Under the pieces are notes generated by a model, which had not been told where the DNA came from, made no database searches, and saw nothing but the letters and a program-made list of their open reading frames with translations. Of a DNA stretch of 42,574 nucleotides, positions 7,350-14,492 are shown one piece after another. Location of the stretch: positions 1 through 42,574 of the forward strand of contig QZIL01000115.1 of assembly GCA_003599025.1 (NCBI GenBank). Reading direction: 5' to 3'. Positions within the stretch are counted from its first letter, which is position 1; every line of letters starts with the position of its first letter. The translations under genes and the position numbers were made by a program. The stretch comes from Nitrospiraceae bacterium (GTDB lineage: Bacteria; Nitrospirota; Thermodesulfovibrionia; UBA6902).

Positions 7350-7594
7350 GCTTGAAACTCCCTGATTATTCAAGAAACCGCTTCTATCATTTCACTCATC
7401 GCACATGTGCGGGCTGTACGTAAGATGAACTGCTGCACATTAATCTGATCTGCCCATCCGGGAATAACTTTCGTGATATAGGAGGATAGTTGAGGAATTC
7501 AGGAATAACCCGTTGTCATCTCAGGACATGGGACATTTGAAAATCGAAATAACCCGTGGATAAGATAAAAAACTGTAGGAATGGATGTATGTAA
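7350..7594. other. Intergenic region with a palindrome and a spaced direct repeat
   Basis: No gene is seen here. CGCACATGTGCG (7400-7411) is a perfect 12-bp palindrome lying upstream of the sigma-54 promoter, where an enhancer-binding activator would bind. AATAACCCGT occurs twice, at 7504-7513 and 7558-7567. Neither has a proven role. Confidence 0.35.
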
Positions 7595-8248
7595 CTACGG
7601 CTGACACGCCTTCACACAAAGCCCGCAGATAAACTGCCCCACATTATGGGCCTTGGCAAAGTATTTCAGTTTCTCAAGACAGGCTATCTTGTTCCAATCC
7701 TTGTGAGAGTCTTTGATGGCATTGACCGGGCAAATCTCAATGCATTTCCTGCATGTGCCGCAATCCCTTTCAACAGGAGAGTCTGTTTTAATCGGCATGT
7801 CGGTCAGTATCGTAGCGAGCCTGATCTTTGAACCGTATTCAGGGTGCACCAGCAGATTGTTTCTTCCTATCCAACCTATGCCGGCACGAAGAGCAATCAT
7901 CTTGTGGGAAAGGTGGGCTGTCTGTGCCTCCCAGTCCACTATCTGGCTTGCCGGGATAGGCATGGCATTGTAACCCTCATTCTGGATCATGACAGATAGC
8001 TTGGCTGCAGTCTGGTCAAGAAGCCAGTTGATCATCCTGTAATTGTGCAGATAGTGGCGGGTCGGTCCGATGATGCAGCCCCTTAATACAGCGGCAGAGA
8101 CTCTTGACCCGATTGATATCCCATAAGACAGGCCTTCGGTCTGATCCAGAGGCAGCGCATCAAAGTGGGTCCTGAGGTCTTCTATCTGTGCGGCTCCAAA
8201 CGCAGTAGCACCTGACGAATGAGCAATGGCCTTCAGTTCTTCATACAT
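7595..8248 (-). CDS. QueG-like 4Fe-4S double-cluster protein
   Basis: This 217-residue protein is related to epoxyqueuosine reductase but shorter than true QueG (over 300 residues), because it lacks the C-terminal HEAT-like part. Conserved parts are RAGIGWIGRNNLLVHPEYGS and the two-cluster ferredoxin region: CGTCRKCIEICP, then Cys in IACLEKL and ICGLCVKAC. These cysteines fit two [4Fe-4S] clusters. It probably does a redox reaction in the cytoplasm; its substrate is not known, and queuosine synthesis should not be assumed. Its start is 4 nt after the stop of the TlpA-like gene with no clear ribosome-binding site, so translational coupling is likely. Confidence 0.75.
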   Translation of the reverse strand: MYEELKAIAHSSGATAFGAAQIEDLRTHFDALPLDQTEGLSYGISIGSRVSAAVLRGCIIGPTRHYLHNYRMINWLLDQTAAKLSVMIQNEGYNAMPIPASQIVDWEAQTAHLSHKMIALRAGIGWIGRNNLLVHPEYGSKIRLATILTDMPIKTDSPVERDCGTCRKCIEICPVNAIKDSHKDWNKIACLEKLKYFAKAHNVGQFICGLCVKACQP

Positions 8249-8252
8249 CAGC

Positions 8253-8768
8253 CTATAACCACTTCTCGATCAGTTTTATCTGCTCTTCACTGTCCCAGGC
8301 CTTCGGGCCGACCAGCTTTTCCCTGACTATTCCCTCTTTATCAATGATAAAGGTCTCAGGTACACCTGTAATCCCGAACTTCTTTGCAGCATCGTTGTCA
8401 GGACTTATAAGTGTAGGTATATTGAGAATATGCGTCCTTTTATACGGTTCCAGGTTTGCAGGGTCGTCCCTGAAAAGCATACCGAGCATCTGAAAGGGTT
8501 TTCCCTGCATTTTATTGTTAAGCGCATCTTTTGAGGGCATCTCTGATTCGCAGGTGGTGCACCAGGTGGCCCAGAAATTTATAAACACGACTTTTCCCCT
8601 GAGGTCAGAGAGTTTCCAAATTTTTCCGGTGGAATCAGGGTAGCTGAAATCCGGGGCAGGTTTGCCAACTGAGGCGATCTCTTCATATTCTTTTGTACCG
8701 GGCATAAGAAACAGAAGCGCAGCACCGATTGCAATGATAATTATTAAAACTGGTCCTTTGTAATTCAT
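8253..8768 (-). CDS. TlpA/ResA-like membrane-anchored thioredoxin
   Basis: The 171-residue protein has an N-terminal membrane anchor (residues 5-23, VLIIIIAIGAALLFLM) and a periplasm-facing thioredoxin fold of the AhpC/TSA-Redoxin type. The redox motif is WCTTC in NFWATWCTTCESEMPS, and the cis-Pro loop is GVPETFIID. Relatives reduce disulfides in apocytochrome c or other exported proteins. GGAGG lies 7 nt before the ATG. It is probably in one operon with the QueG-like protein downstream. The exact substrate cannot be read from the sequence. Confidence 0.88.
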   Translation of the reverse strand: MNYKGPVLIIIIAIGAALLFLMPGTKEYEEIASVGKPAPDFSYPDSTGKIWKLSDLRGKVVFINFWATWCTTCESEMPSKDALNNKMQGKPFQMLGMLFRDDPANLEPYKRTHILNIPTLISPDNDAAKKFGITGVPETFIIDKEGIVREKLVGPKAWDSEEQIKLIEKWL

Positions 8769-8885
8769 TTATCGTCCTCCATGGAGTCTTGAATGCAACT
8801 ATTCTATAAAGCAATTATGAACATAATGTGAAAAGGCGGTATTTATTATACCCTAATGCAGTATCTTAATCTCCATCAGATATAA

Positions 8886-9356
8886 TCACACTGCTTTCAG
8901 AAGACAGACGGCCTGGGCAGCTATTCCCTCGCCGATCCCTGTAAACCCCATGCCTTCATTTGTCTTGGCTTTAATATTGACTATGCCGGGCAGTATCCCG
9001 GCGGCTGATATATTCTTTTTCATCAGGTCAATATAAGGCTGGAGTTTTGGCTGTTCTGCTATGACCGTCGAGTCAATCCATAAAATTTCAAAGCCGTTCT
9101 TCTTCACAAGCTCAACGGTCGTTGAAAGTAATTTAATACTTGAAGCGTCTTTCCACCTGCTGTCTGTGTCTGGAAAGTGTGTACCGATATCACCCGCTCC
9201 CAAGGCTCCCAAAATGGCATCAATTATTGCATGGCACAATACATCTGCATCCGAATGACCGAGAAGCCCCTTGCCAAAAGGGATGTCAACCCCGCCGATT
9301 ATAAGCTTTCTGTCCTCAACCAGCCTGTGCGAATCATAGCCTGAACCTATTCTCAT
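8886..9356 (-). CDS. ispF: 2-C-methyl-D-erythritol 2,4-cyclodiphosphate synthase
   Basis: This 156-residue enzyme of the MEP pathway cyclises CDP-methylerythritol 2-phosphate with release of CMP. The metal ligands Asp8 and His10 (GYDSH) and His42 (in [10 protein letters not shown]) are present, as are the flexible-loop segment [11 protein letters not shown] and the C-terminal substrate region [19 protein letters not shown]. The length is normal. Its ATG overlaps the ispD stop by 4 nt, so the two are translationally coupled and catalyse steps of the same pathway. Confidence 0.96.
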   Translation of the reverse strand: MRIGSGYDSHRLVEDRKLIIGGVDIPFGKGLLGHSDADVLCHAIIDAILGALGAGDIGTHFPDTDSRWKDASSIKLLSTTVELVKKNGFEILWIDSTVIAEQPKLQPYIDLMKKNISAAGILPGIVNIKAKTNEGMGFTGIGEGIAAQAVCLLKAV

Positions 9357-10072
9357 AATGAATGCTGCTCCTTCTCAAGCAGAAATTCCACCATCTTAAG
9401 GTCCTCAGGGGTTGTAACCTTTATATTGAAAGGGCTGCCTTCGATTATCCTGACCCTGCCGCCTGCCCGCTCCACAAGGGCAGCATCGTCCGTCCCGTAA
9501 AAGCCGTCTTCATAGGCCTTGTCATAGGCCTTTTTGATCACCCTGAAAGAAAAGAATTGCGGGGTCTGGACTGCCCTGACCCTGTCACGGTCCAGGGTTG
9601 AAACTACTTTCCCTTCTGCATCTATTTCTTTAATCGTGTCCTTTAAGGGGACACCCGGAATTACCCCTTCAACATCTTTTATTTCATATAAAAGTTTATC
9701 AACCATACCCTCTGGTATATATGGCCTTACACCGTCGTGAATCAGTACATAGCTGTTTCTGTAATGATCAGTCCCGTCCATGTCAATCAGTCTGAGGGCA
9801 TTATAAATAGAGTCCTGTCTTTCCGCTCCTCCCGGTGCAATCCTCCTGATCCTGTCCAGATGGTAATGTTTTGCCATTTCATTGAACCGGTCTGTATCTT
9901 CCTCTCTGATTACAGGGATTATTTCCGCTATCGAGCCTTCATTATGCAGACGTCTCAGGGTATAAATGAGGAGAGGGACACCGTTTATACTGACAAATGT
10001 CTTTCTCCTTGATGGGTCAAATCTTTTGCCGAGACCTGCTGAAGGCACTATGGCGATAATCTTTATGTCCAT
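9353..10072 (-). CDS. ispD: 2-C-methyl-D-erythritol 4-phosphate cytidylyltransferase
   Basis: The 239-residue enzyme transfers CMP from CTP to methylerythritol 4-phosphate. The nucleotide-binding loop is [10 protein letters not shown] (9-18) with Lys16, followed by RRKTF with Lys24. IHDGVRPYI and the C-terminal [13 protein letters not shown] are family hallmarks. The start overlaps the stop of the upstream PIN-TRAM gene by one base (TAATG). This gene order, PIN-TRAM, ispD, ispF, is common in several bacterial phyla. Confidence 0.96.
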   Translation of the reverse strand: MDIKIIAIVPSAGLGKRFDPSRRKTFVSINGVPLLIYTLRRLHNEGSIAEIIPVIREEDTDRFNEMAKHYHLDRIRRIAPGGAERQDSIYNALRLIDMDGTDHYRNSYVLIHDGVRPYIPEGMVDKLLYEIKDVEGVIPGVPLKDTIKEIDAEGKVVSTLDRDRVRAVQTPQFFSFRVIKKAYDKAYEDGFYGTDDAALVERAGGRVRIIEGSPFNIKVTTPEDLKMVEFLLEKEQHSL

Positions 10073-11076
10073 TAATGCCGGGCCATCTGACGTTCTTCTC
10101 TTTCTGCGTCTTCCTTGAGTTTCGCAAATATCATTCTCCCGGCCGTTGTCTGAAGGACGCTTGTAACAGCCACGTCCATCTGCTGATTGATCTTTTTTCT
10201 CGCATTATCTACAACAACCATTGTCCCGTCATCCAGATAACCAACACCCTGGTTCGATTCCTTGCCTTCTTTGGATATAAAAATATTCATGGTCTCGCCT
10301 GGCAGCACAACCGGCTTAAGCGCGTTCGCAAGCTCATTGAGATTAAGCACGGTAACACCCTGGAGCTCCGCTACCTTGTTAAGGTTGAAGTCATTGGTTA
10401 TTATTTTAGCGCCAAGCAGTCTGGCCAGGGCCACCAGTTTGGCATCAACTTCCTTTATCTTCGGAAAATCTTCATCAACAATCTTTACTGTTATATTGTT
10501 CATCTTCTGGATCTTGTGCAGAATATCAAGGCCCCTCCTGCCGCGGGCCCTCCGCAGGGAGTCCGCTGAATCCGCGATATGCTGAAGCTCCTGCAGAATA
10601 AACTGGGGGATAATGAATGTGCCTTCAATAAAGCCGGCCTCACAAACATCCACTATCCTGCCGTCTATAATTACGCTGGTATCAATGACCTTTGCATATC
10701 CCTCTTCTACCCTGCTCTTGAAGGCCTTCACAATGCTCGATATGGTAAAGTCCTTTCCTGCCCTCAGTCCAAGCAGCAGGCCGCTATAGCCAAATACCGT
10801 GTTAAAGATAACACCTATATAGGTCCCGTCCATACTGGTGAAAATAGTCTTTAGCGGTAAATATATCAGTTTGGCAAACAACAGCCCGATTGATAAACCG
10901 GCCAGTCCGCCAAGCACTGTGCCGAAGCCTACCATGGTCAATACGTATTCCAGTGCCAGTGCAATGGCACCGACCCCGGCACCCCACAGGATCCCCTGAT
11001 AACTCAGGCCCTCTCTTATGCCTATAGCAAATCCGCCACCTACAAATACGAGGAAAAATATAATTTTGTATAACAT
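10072..11076 (-). CDS. PIN/TRAM-domain integral membrane protein (YacL-type)
   Basis: The 334-residue protein has about four membrane helices in residues 1-105, a PIN nuclease domain at about 128-255 and a TRAM RNA-binding domain at about 262-325. The PIN acidic residues are visible in VIDTSVIIDGRIVD, QFILQELQHIAD, RGRRGLDIL and IITNDFNLNKVA. The architecture matches the YacL family, membrane-tethered putative RNases. No RNA target is known. It heads the ispD-ispF operon, 19 nt after the degP stop. Confidence 0.92.
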   Translation of the reverse strand: MLYKIIFFLVFVGGGFAIGIREGLSYQGILWGAGVGAIALALEYVLTMVGFGTVLGGLAGLSIGLLFAKLIYLPLKTIFTSMDGTYIGVIFNTVFGYSGLLLGLRAGKDFTISSIVKAFKSRVEEGYAKVIDTSVIIDGRIVDVCEAGFIEGTFIIPQFILQELQHIADSADSLRRARGRRGLDILHKIQKMNNITVKIVDEDFPKIKEVDAKLVALARLLGAKIITNDFNLNKVAELQGVTVLNLNELANALKPVVLPGETMNIFISKEGKESNQGVGYLDDGTMVVVDNARKKINQQMDVAVTSVLQTTAGRMIFAKLKEDAEREERQMARH

Positions 11077-11095
11077 TTTTCTCTCCTCTGTTTCT

Positions 11096-12571
11096 TTAAG
11101 AAAATGTTTTCAAGGTGATATAAAACTTGTTTCCGCTTCTGTTTATGAAAAGTAAGACCGTATCTCCGGCCCTTATGCCCGGCAGTATTTTATTGAAATC
11201 ATTCAGGTCCCTGATCCTTTTCTTATTGACTTCCTGGACCAGGTCGCCTTTCTTCAGTCCAGCCTCCTCGGCAGCGCTGTCAGGATCGACTTTCACTATT
11301 ACAACTCCCTTGTCGTTCTTCGAGAGACCGAGCTGTTTGGCAATGTCACGGGTAAGGTCCATTACGCTCATCCCTGCCAGGGCCTTGTTTTTTGTAAACA
11401 TATCATCCATAGTCTCTTCCCTGTCTGCATGTGCCAGTTCCTGCGGGTACTCAGTTATGCCTACATTTGCCGTCTGCGTCCTGCCGTCGCGCAGGACTTC
11501 CAGCCTGATCCTGCTTCCGACTTTGCTCTGGGCCACTATGTTTCTCAGTGACTCGACGTTTCTGATCTCCCTGCCGTTAATCTCAAGAATCACGTCCCCC
11601 CTCCTGATACCGGCCTTCTCAGCAGGGCTTCCCTTAAATACATCAGTAACCAGAGCTCCTGAGGATTTTTTCAGGTCAAATTCATTAGCGAGTTCAGGGG
11701 TCAGGTTTTGTATAGTTATACCCAGCCACCCGCGCGTAACCTTGCCTTCGTTCATGAGTTGCGTCATAACAGACTTTGCCATATTGCTCGGCACCGCAAA
11801 CCCTATTCCCTGATAACCCCCTGTCCTTGAAAAGATGGCTGTATTGATACCCACAAGCTCTCCTTTTATATTTACAAGCGGCCCTCCTGAATTACCCGGA
11901 TTGATGGCTGCATCTGTCTGTATAAAATCTTCATAATCTGCAATACCGACATTCGCCCTGCCGAGGGCGCTGACTATCCCCATTGTAACGGTATGTCCCA
12001 AACTGTATGGATTGCCGAAAGCCAGCACAAATTCACCGACCTGAAGCTTGTCGGAATCGCCCCATTTTATGGCCGGAAGGTTCGTTGCCGATATTTTTAT
12101 TACTGCAAGGTCTGTCTTGGGGTCTGTGCCGATAATTTTACCTTTATAGTTCTGCTGATCAAACAGGGTCACCTTGATTTCATCCGATTTTTCCACAACG
12201 TGGTTATTCGTAATTATGTATCCGTCAGGAGATACAACAACCCCTGAGCCCAGACTCTGTTCCTTCCATTTTTTGGGGATATCAAAAGAATCAAATAAAT
12301 CGTTGAAAGGGCTGTCAAAGGAGTGGGGATTCGGAGATATGTCCTTGCGCGCGACGGTCTTTGAAGTGGAGATGTTGGCAACAACAGGGCTGATTACATT
12401 GGCCACACCCGAGAAGGCAACATTTTCTCCTGATAGCTCCTTGGGCAGCTGGAGATTGTACATATAAGGAGGAGAGGCTGGTCTGGAAGAAAATAAGTCA
12501 GTTCTGTTGCCTATTATATAACCGGAGACTAAGGCAAGAAATATCAATACAACTATCGTTATTTTCTTCAT
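11096..12571 (-). CDS. degP: DegP/HtrA-type periplasmic serine protease with two PDZ domains
   Basis: The 491-residue protein starts with a signal or anchor segment (residues 4-21). The trypsin-like triad is His124 (ITNNHVV), Asp154 (TDLAVIKI) and Ser228 (NPGNSGGPL). Two PDZ domains follow: about 290-375 (RGWLGITIQNLT, GSPAEKAGIRRGDVILEING) and about 395-485 (DSAAEEAGLKKGDLVQEVN). HtrA proteases degrade misfolded envelope proteins. No ribosome-binding site precedes the ATG, and a -35/-10 pair places transcription start within 1-2 nt of it, so a leaderless mRNA is likely. It is divergent from bioA. Confidence 0.95.
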   Translation of the reverse strand: MKKITIVVLIFLALVSGYIIGNRTDLFSSRPASPPYMYNLQLPKELSGENVAFSGVANVISPVVANISTSKTVARKDISPNPHSFDSPFNDLFDSFDIPKKWKEQSLGSGVVVSPDGYIITNNHVVEKSDEIKVTLFDQQNYKGKIIGTDPKTDLAVIKISATNLPAIKWGDSDKLQVGEFVLAFGNPYSLGHTVTMGIVSALGRANVGIADYEDFIQTDAAINPGNSGGPLVNIKGELVGINTAIFSRTGGYQGIGFAVPSNMAKSVMTQLMNEGKVTRGWLGITIQNLTPELANEFDLKKSSGALVTDVFKGSPAEKAGIRRGDVILEINGREIRNVESLRNIVAQSKVGSRIRLEVLRDGRTQTANVGITEYPQELAHADREETMDDMFTKNKALAGMSVMDLTRDIAKQLGLSKNDKGVVIVKVDPDSAAEEAGLKKGDLVQEVNKKRIRDLNDFNKILPGIRAGDTVLLFINRSGNKFYITLKTFS

Positions 12572-12578
12572 TTTCTAA

Positions 12579-12607
12579 ATTATACCTTGGTTACAGGGCC
12601 TTGTAAA
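12579..12607 (-). promoter_or_regulatory. degP promoter, leaderless start predicted
   Basis: On the minus strand the -35 is TTTACA (12607-12602), the spacer is 17 bp and the -10 is TATAAT (12584-12579). The expected start point falls at 12571-12573, at the degP ATG itself. It overlaps the bioA promoter on the other strand. Confidence 0.6.
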
Positions 12608-12615
12608 CTTATAAT
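12587..12615 (+). promoter_or_regulatory. bioA promoter
   Basis: The -35 is TTGGTT (12587-12592), the spacer 17 bp and the -10 TATAAT (12610-12615), predicting a start near 12622 and a leader of about 110 nt. The elements interleave with those of degP, so the two polymerases cannot bind together. Confidence 0.6.
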
Positions 12616-12699
12616 ATAACATACATTAATTTTTATATAAGGGATAAGTTGAAAAATCAGAAAAGGTATTGGAGACTTTGACAATTCAATTTATCAATG

Positions 12700-12713
12700 G
12701 TAACTTTAGTTAC
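12700..12713. promoter_or_regulatory. GTAACT-TT-AGTTAC inverted repeat in the bioA leader
   Basis: The two 6-bp halves are exact inverted copies separated by TT, 21 bp before the bioA ATG. It could be an operator of a biotin regulator, but the match to known BirA sites is poor. Confidence 0.3.
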
Positions 12714-12734
12714 AAAGAAGAACAGGAATGTACT

Positions 12735-14093
12735 ATGAGCATCCAGTCTTACAAAAGACAGATTGAAAAGCTTGACAAGAAGCATCTCTGGCACCCCTTT
12801 ACTCAAATGAAGGAGTGGGAGCAGGAAAGCCCCCTGATTATTACTGAAGGACGGGGTTCTTTTCTTAAAGACATATACGGGAAGTGGTATATTGACGGGG
12901 TCTCTTCGTTATGGGTAACAGTCCATGGCCACAGGAAGAAAGAGATAGATGATGCAGTAAAAGGCCAGATAGACAGAATCAGCCACTCCACACTACTCGG
13001 CCTGACCCATCCGCCTGCTGCAGAACTTGCCGGCAGACTGGTGCGGATAGCTCCCAAAGGTCTTTCAAGGGTATTTTATTCTGATAATGGATCTACCTCA
13101 GTAGAAATAGGCCTTAAGATGGCTTTTCAGTACTGGCAGCACAAAGGAAACAGGCGCAAGACAAAATTTATATGTCTTAATAATTCATACCACGGTGACA
13201 CAATAGGTGCGGTCAGCGTAGGCGGGATTGATCTGTTTCACAGTATATTTTCTCCGCTGCTTTTTGAGTCCTGCAAGGTCCCTTCTCCGCATTGTTACAG
13301 GTGCGAACTCGGGAAAGAATATCATTCATGCGGATTGTTTTGTCTTAACGCAGCTGAAAAGATAATAAAAAAACATAAACTGGAACTGGCCGCATTGATC
13401 ATCGAGCCTCTTATGCAGGGAGCAGGCGGCATGATTGATGCACCGTCGGGATATTTAAAGGGGATCCGACAATTATGCAATAGTTACGATGTTCTTATGA
13501 TTGCAGACGAGGTGGCTACCGGCTTTGGAAGGACAGGAAAGATGTTTGCCTGCGAACATGAAGACGTGCAGCCGGATATCCTCTGCCTTGCCAAGGGGAT
13601 CACAGGCGGCTACCTGCCACTTGCTGCTACCCTGGCAACAGAAGAAATCTACACTGCATTTCTTGGAAATTACAGTGAATTAAAGACCTTTTTCCACGGC
13701 CACACTTATACAGGTAACCAACTCGCCTGTGCCGCTGCCATAGCAAATCTCGATTTGTTTAAGAAAGAAAAAACCCTGCAAAAGCTCGGGAAGAAGATTG
13801 AAATACTGACAGGTGAATTGCTCAGTATGGCGACCTTCAAACATGTCGGAAACATCAGACAAAAGGGTTTCATGGTAGGGGTAGAGCTTGTAAAGGACAA
13901 AAAAACCGGTGAGCCGTACCCTCTTGAGGATAAAATCGGCTGGAAGGTCTGTTATGCAGCAAGGGAAAAAGGGCTTATCATAAGGCCCCTTGGCAATGTT
14001 ATCGTCCTGATGCCTCCGCTTAGCATATCTGCCCAGGAACTGAAAAGCCTCACCAGGATAACTGGTGAGGCCATAGCCGACATAACCGAATAA
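12735..14093 (+). CDS. bioA: Adenosylmethionine-8-amino-7-oxononanoate aminotransferase
   Basis: The 452-residue, PLP-dependent, class-III aminotransferase converts KAPA to DAPA in biotin synthesis, using S-adenosylmethionine as amino donor. Diagnostic parts are LWHPFTQM (18-25), DGVSSLWVTVHGH (54-66), the IADEV aspartate (Asp258) and Lys287 in AKGITGGYLP. I chose ATG 12735 behind AGGA; a frame opening at TTG 12669 adds 22 residues unlike the family. A cysteine-rich insert, CYRCELGKEYHSCGLFC (187-203), is unusual and might bind a metal. A 9-bp hairpin (CCTCACCAG at 14048-14056 with CTGGTGAGG at 14062-14070) lies in the last codons. No other bio gene is nearby. Confidence 0.95.
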   Translation: MSIQSYKRQIEKLDKKHLWHPFTQMKEWEQESPLIITEGRGSFLKDIYGKWYIDGVSSLWVTVHGHRKKEIDDAVKGQIDRISHSTLLGLTHPPAAELAGRLVRIAPKGLSRVFYSDNGSTSVEIGLKMAFQYWQHKGNRRKTKFICLNNSYHGDTIGAVSVGGIDLFHSIFSPLLFESCKVPSPHCYRCELGKEYHSCGLFCLNAAEKIIKKHKLELAALIIEPLMQGAGGMIDAPSGYLKGIRQLCNSYDVLMIADEVATGFGRTGKMFACEHEDVQPDILCLAKGITGGYLPLAATLATEEIYTAFLGNYSELKTFFHGHTYTGNQLACAAAIANLDLFKKEKTLQKLGKKIEILTGELLSMATFKHVGNIRQKGFMVGVELVKDKKTGEPYPLEDKIGWKVCYAAREKGLIIRPLGNVIVLMPPLSISAQELKSLTRITGEAIADITE

Positions 14094-14105
14094 ATCAGCA
14101 AGTTT

Positions 14106-14267
14106 CTAGTTCATTCTTCTTTCAATAAACTCTTCAAGGTATTGCACCAGCTTGGGGTTATTGATAGAAACGTAGTATAGCTCATCCTCCGGGTTCCGCT
14201 TATAGTATGCTAAAAAGTCCCTGAACAGTTTTTTCTCAGTCACATTCATTACCATATAGTTATACAT
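14106..14267 (-). CDS. Small uncharacterised protein (53 residues)
   Basis: Minus-strand ATG 14267 has an AAGGTG ribosome-binding site 5 nt upstream and an intact frame to TAG at 14106. The protein is charged and helix-rich; it starts MYNYMVMNVTEKKLFRDFL and contains YYKRNPEDELYYV and LVQYLEEFIERRMN. I recognise no family. It lies convergent to bioA in an otherwise empty 399-bp gap, and its codon use looks coding. It could be a small regulatory or adaptor protein. Confidence 0.5.
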   Translation of the reverse strand: MYNYMVMNVTEKKLFRDFLAYYKRNPEDELYYVSINNPKLVQYLEEFIERRMN

Positions 14268-14341
14268 ATTCACCTTCTTTCTTTGTCCTGCTACCTTAAG
14301 TTAGATATCGGCACATCTGGATGGAACTTTAATAATAAAAG

Positions 14342-14421
14342 AAGGCACAAAATGAATAAAAACCGCACATGCTCTTTATATCCTTCTAAAGCCTTTGTGC
14401 CTTTGCCCCTCTGTGCCTTGG
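14342..14421. repeat. Word-repeat hairpin upstream of purL
   Basis: AAGGCACAAA (14342-14351) is the exact reverse complement of TTTGTGCCTT (14394-14403), and related words (CTCTGTGCCTT) continue to about 14421. It belongs to the same style of short-word inverted element seen in purL and between the rib genes. Confidence 0.55.
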
Positions 14422-14427
14422 CAGTTA

Positions 14428-14457
14428 ATGACAGGGCTTTTTTAAAAATGATACAAT
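14428..14457 (+). promoter_or_regulatory. purL promoter
   Basis: The -35 is ATGACA (14428-14433), the spacer 18 bp and the -10 TACAAT (14452-14457), giving a start near 14464 and a leader of about 29 nt to ATG 14493. Confidence 0.5.
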
Positions 14458-14492
14458 AGCCTCTGCTAAGCTGTTCCCCATGGAGAAATAAG

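Noticed and set aside
7595-8248. True queG (epoxyqueuosine reductase)
   Set aside because: The protein is about 100 or more residues too short and lacks the C-terminal part, so only a QueG-like label is supported.
12587-12713. BirA operator before bioA
   Set aside because: TTGTAAAC and GTAACT words are present, but their order and spacing do not match the known BirA site.
12669-12734. 22-residue N-terminal extension of BioA from a TTG
   Set aside because: It has no family similarity, it runs through the putative operator, and ATG 12735 has its own AGGA site.
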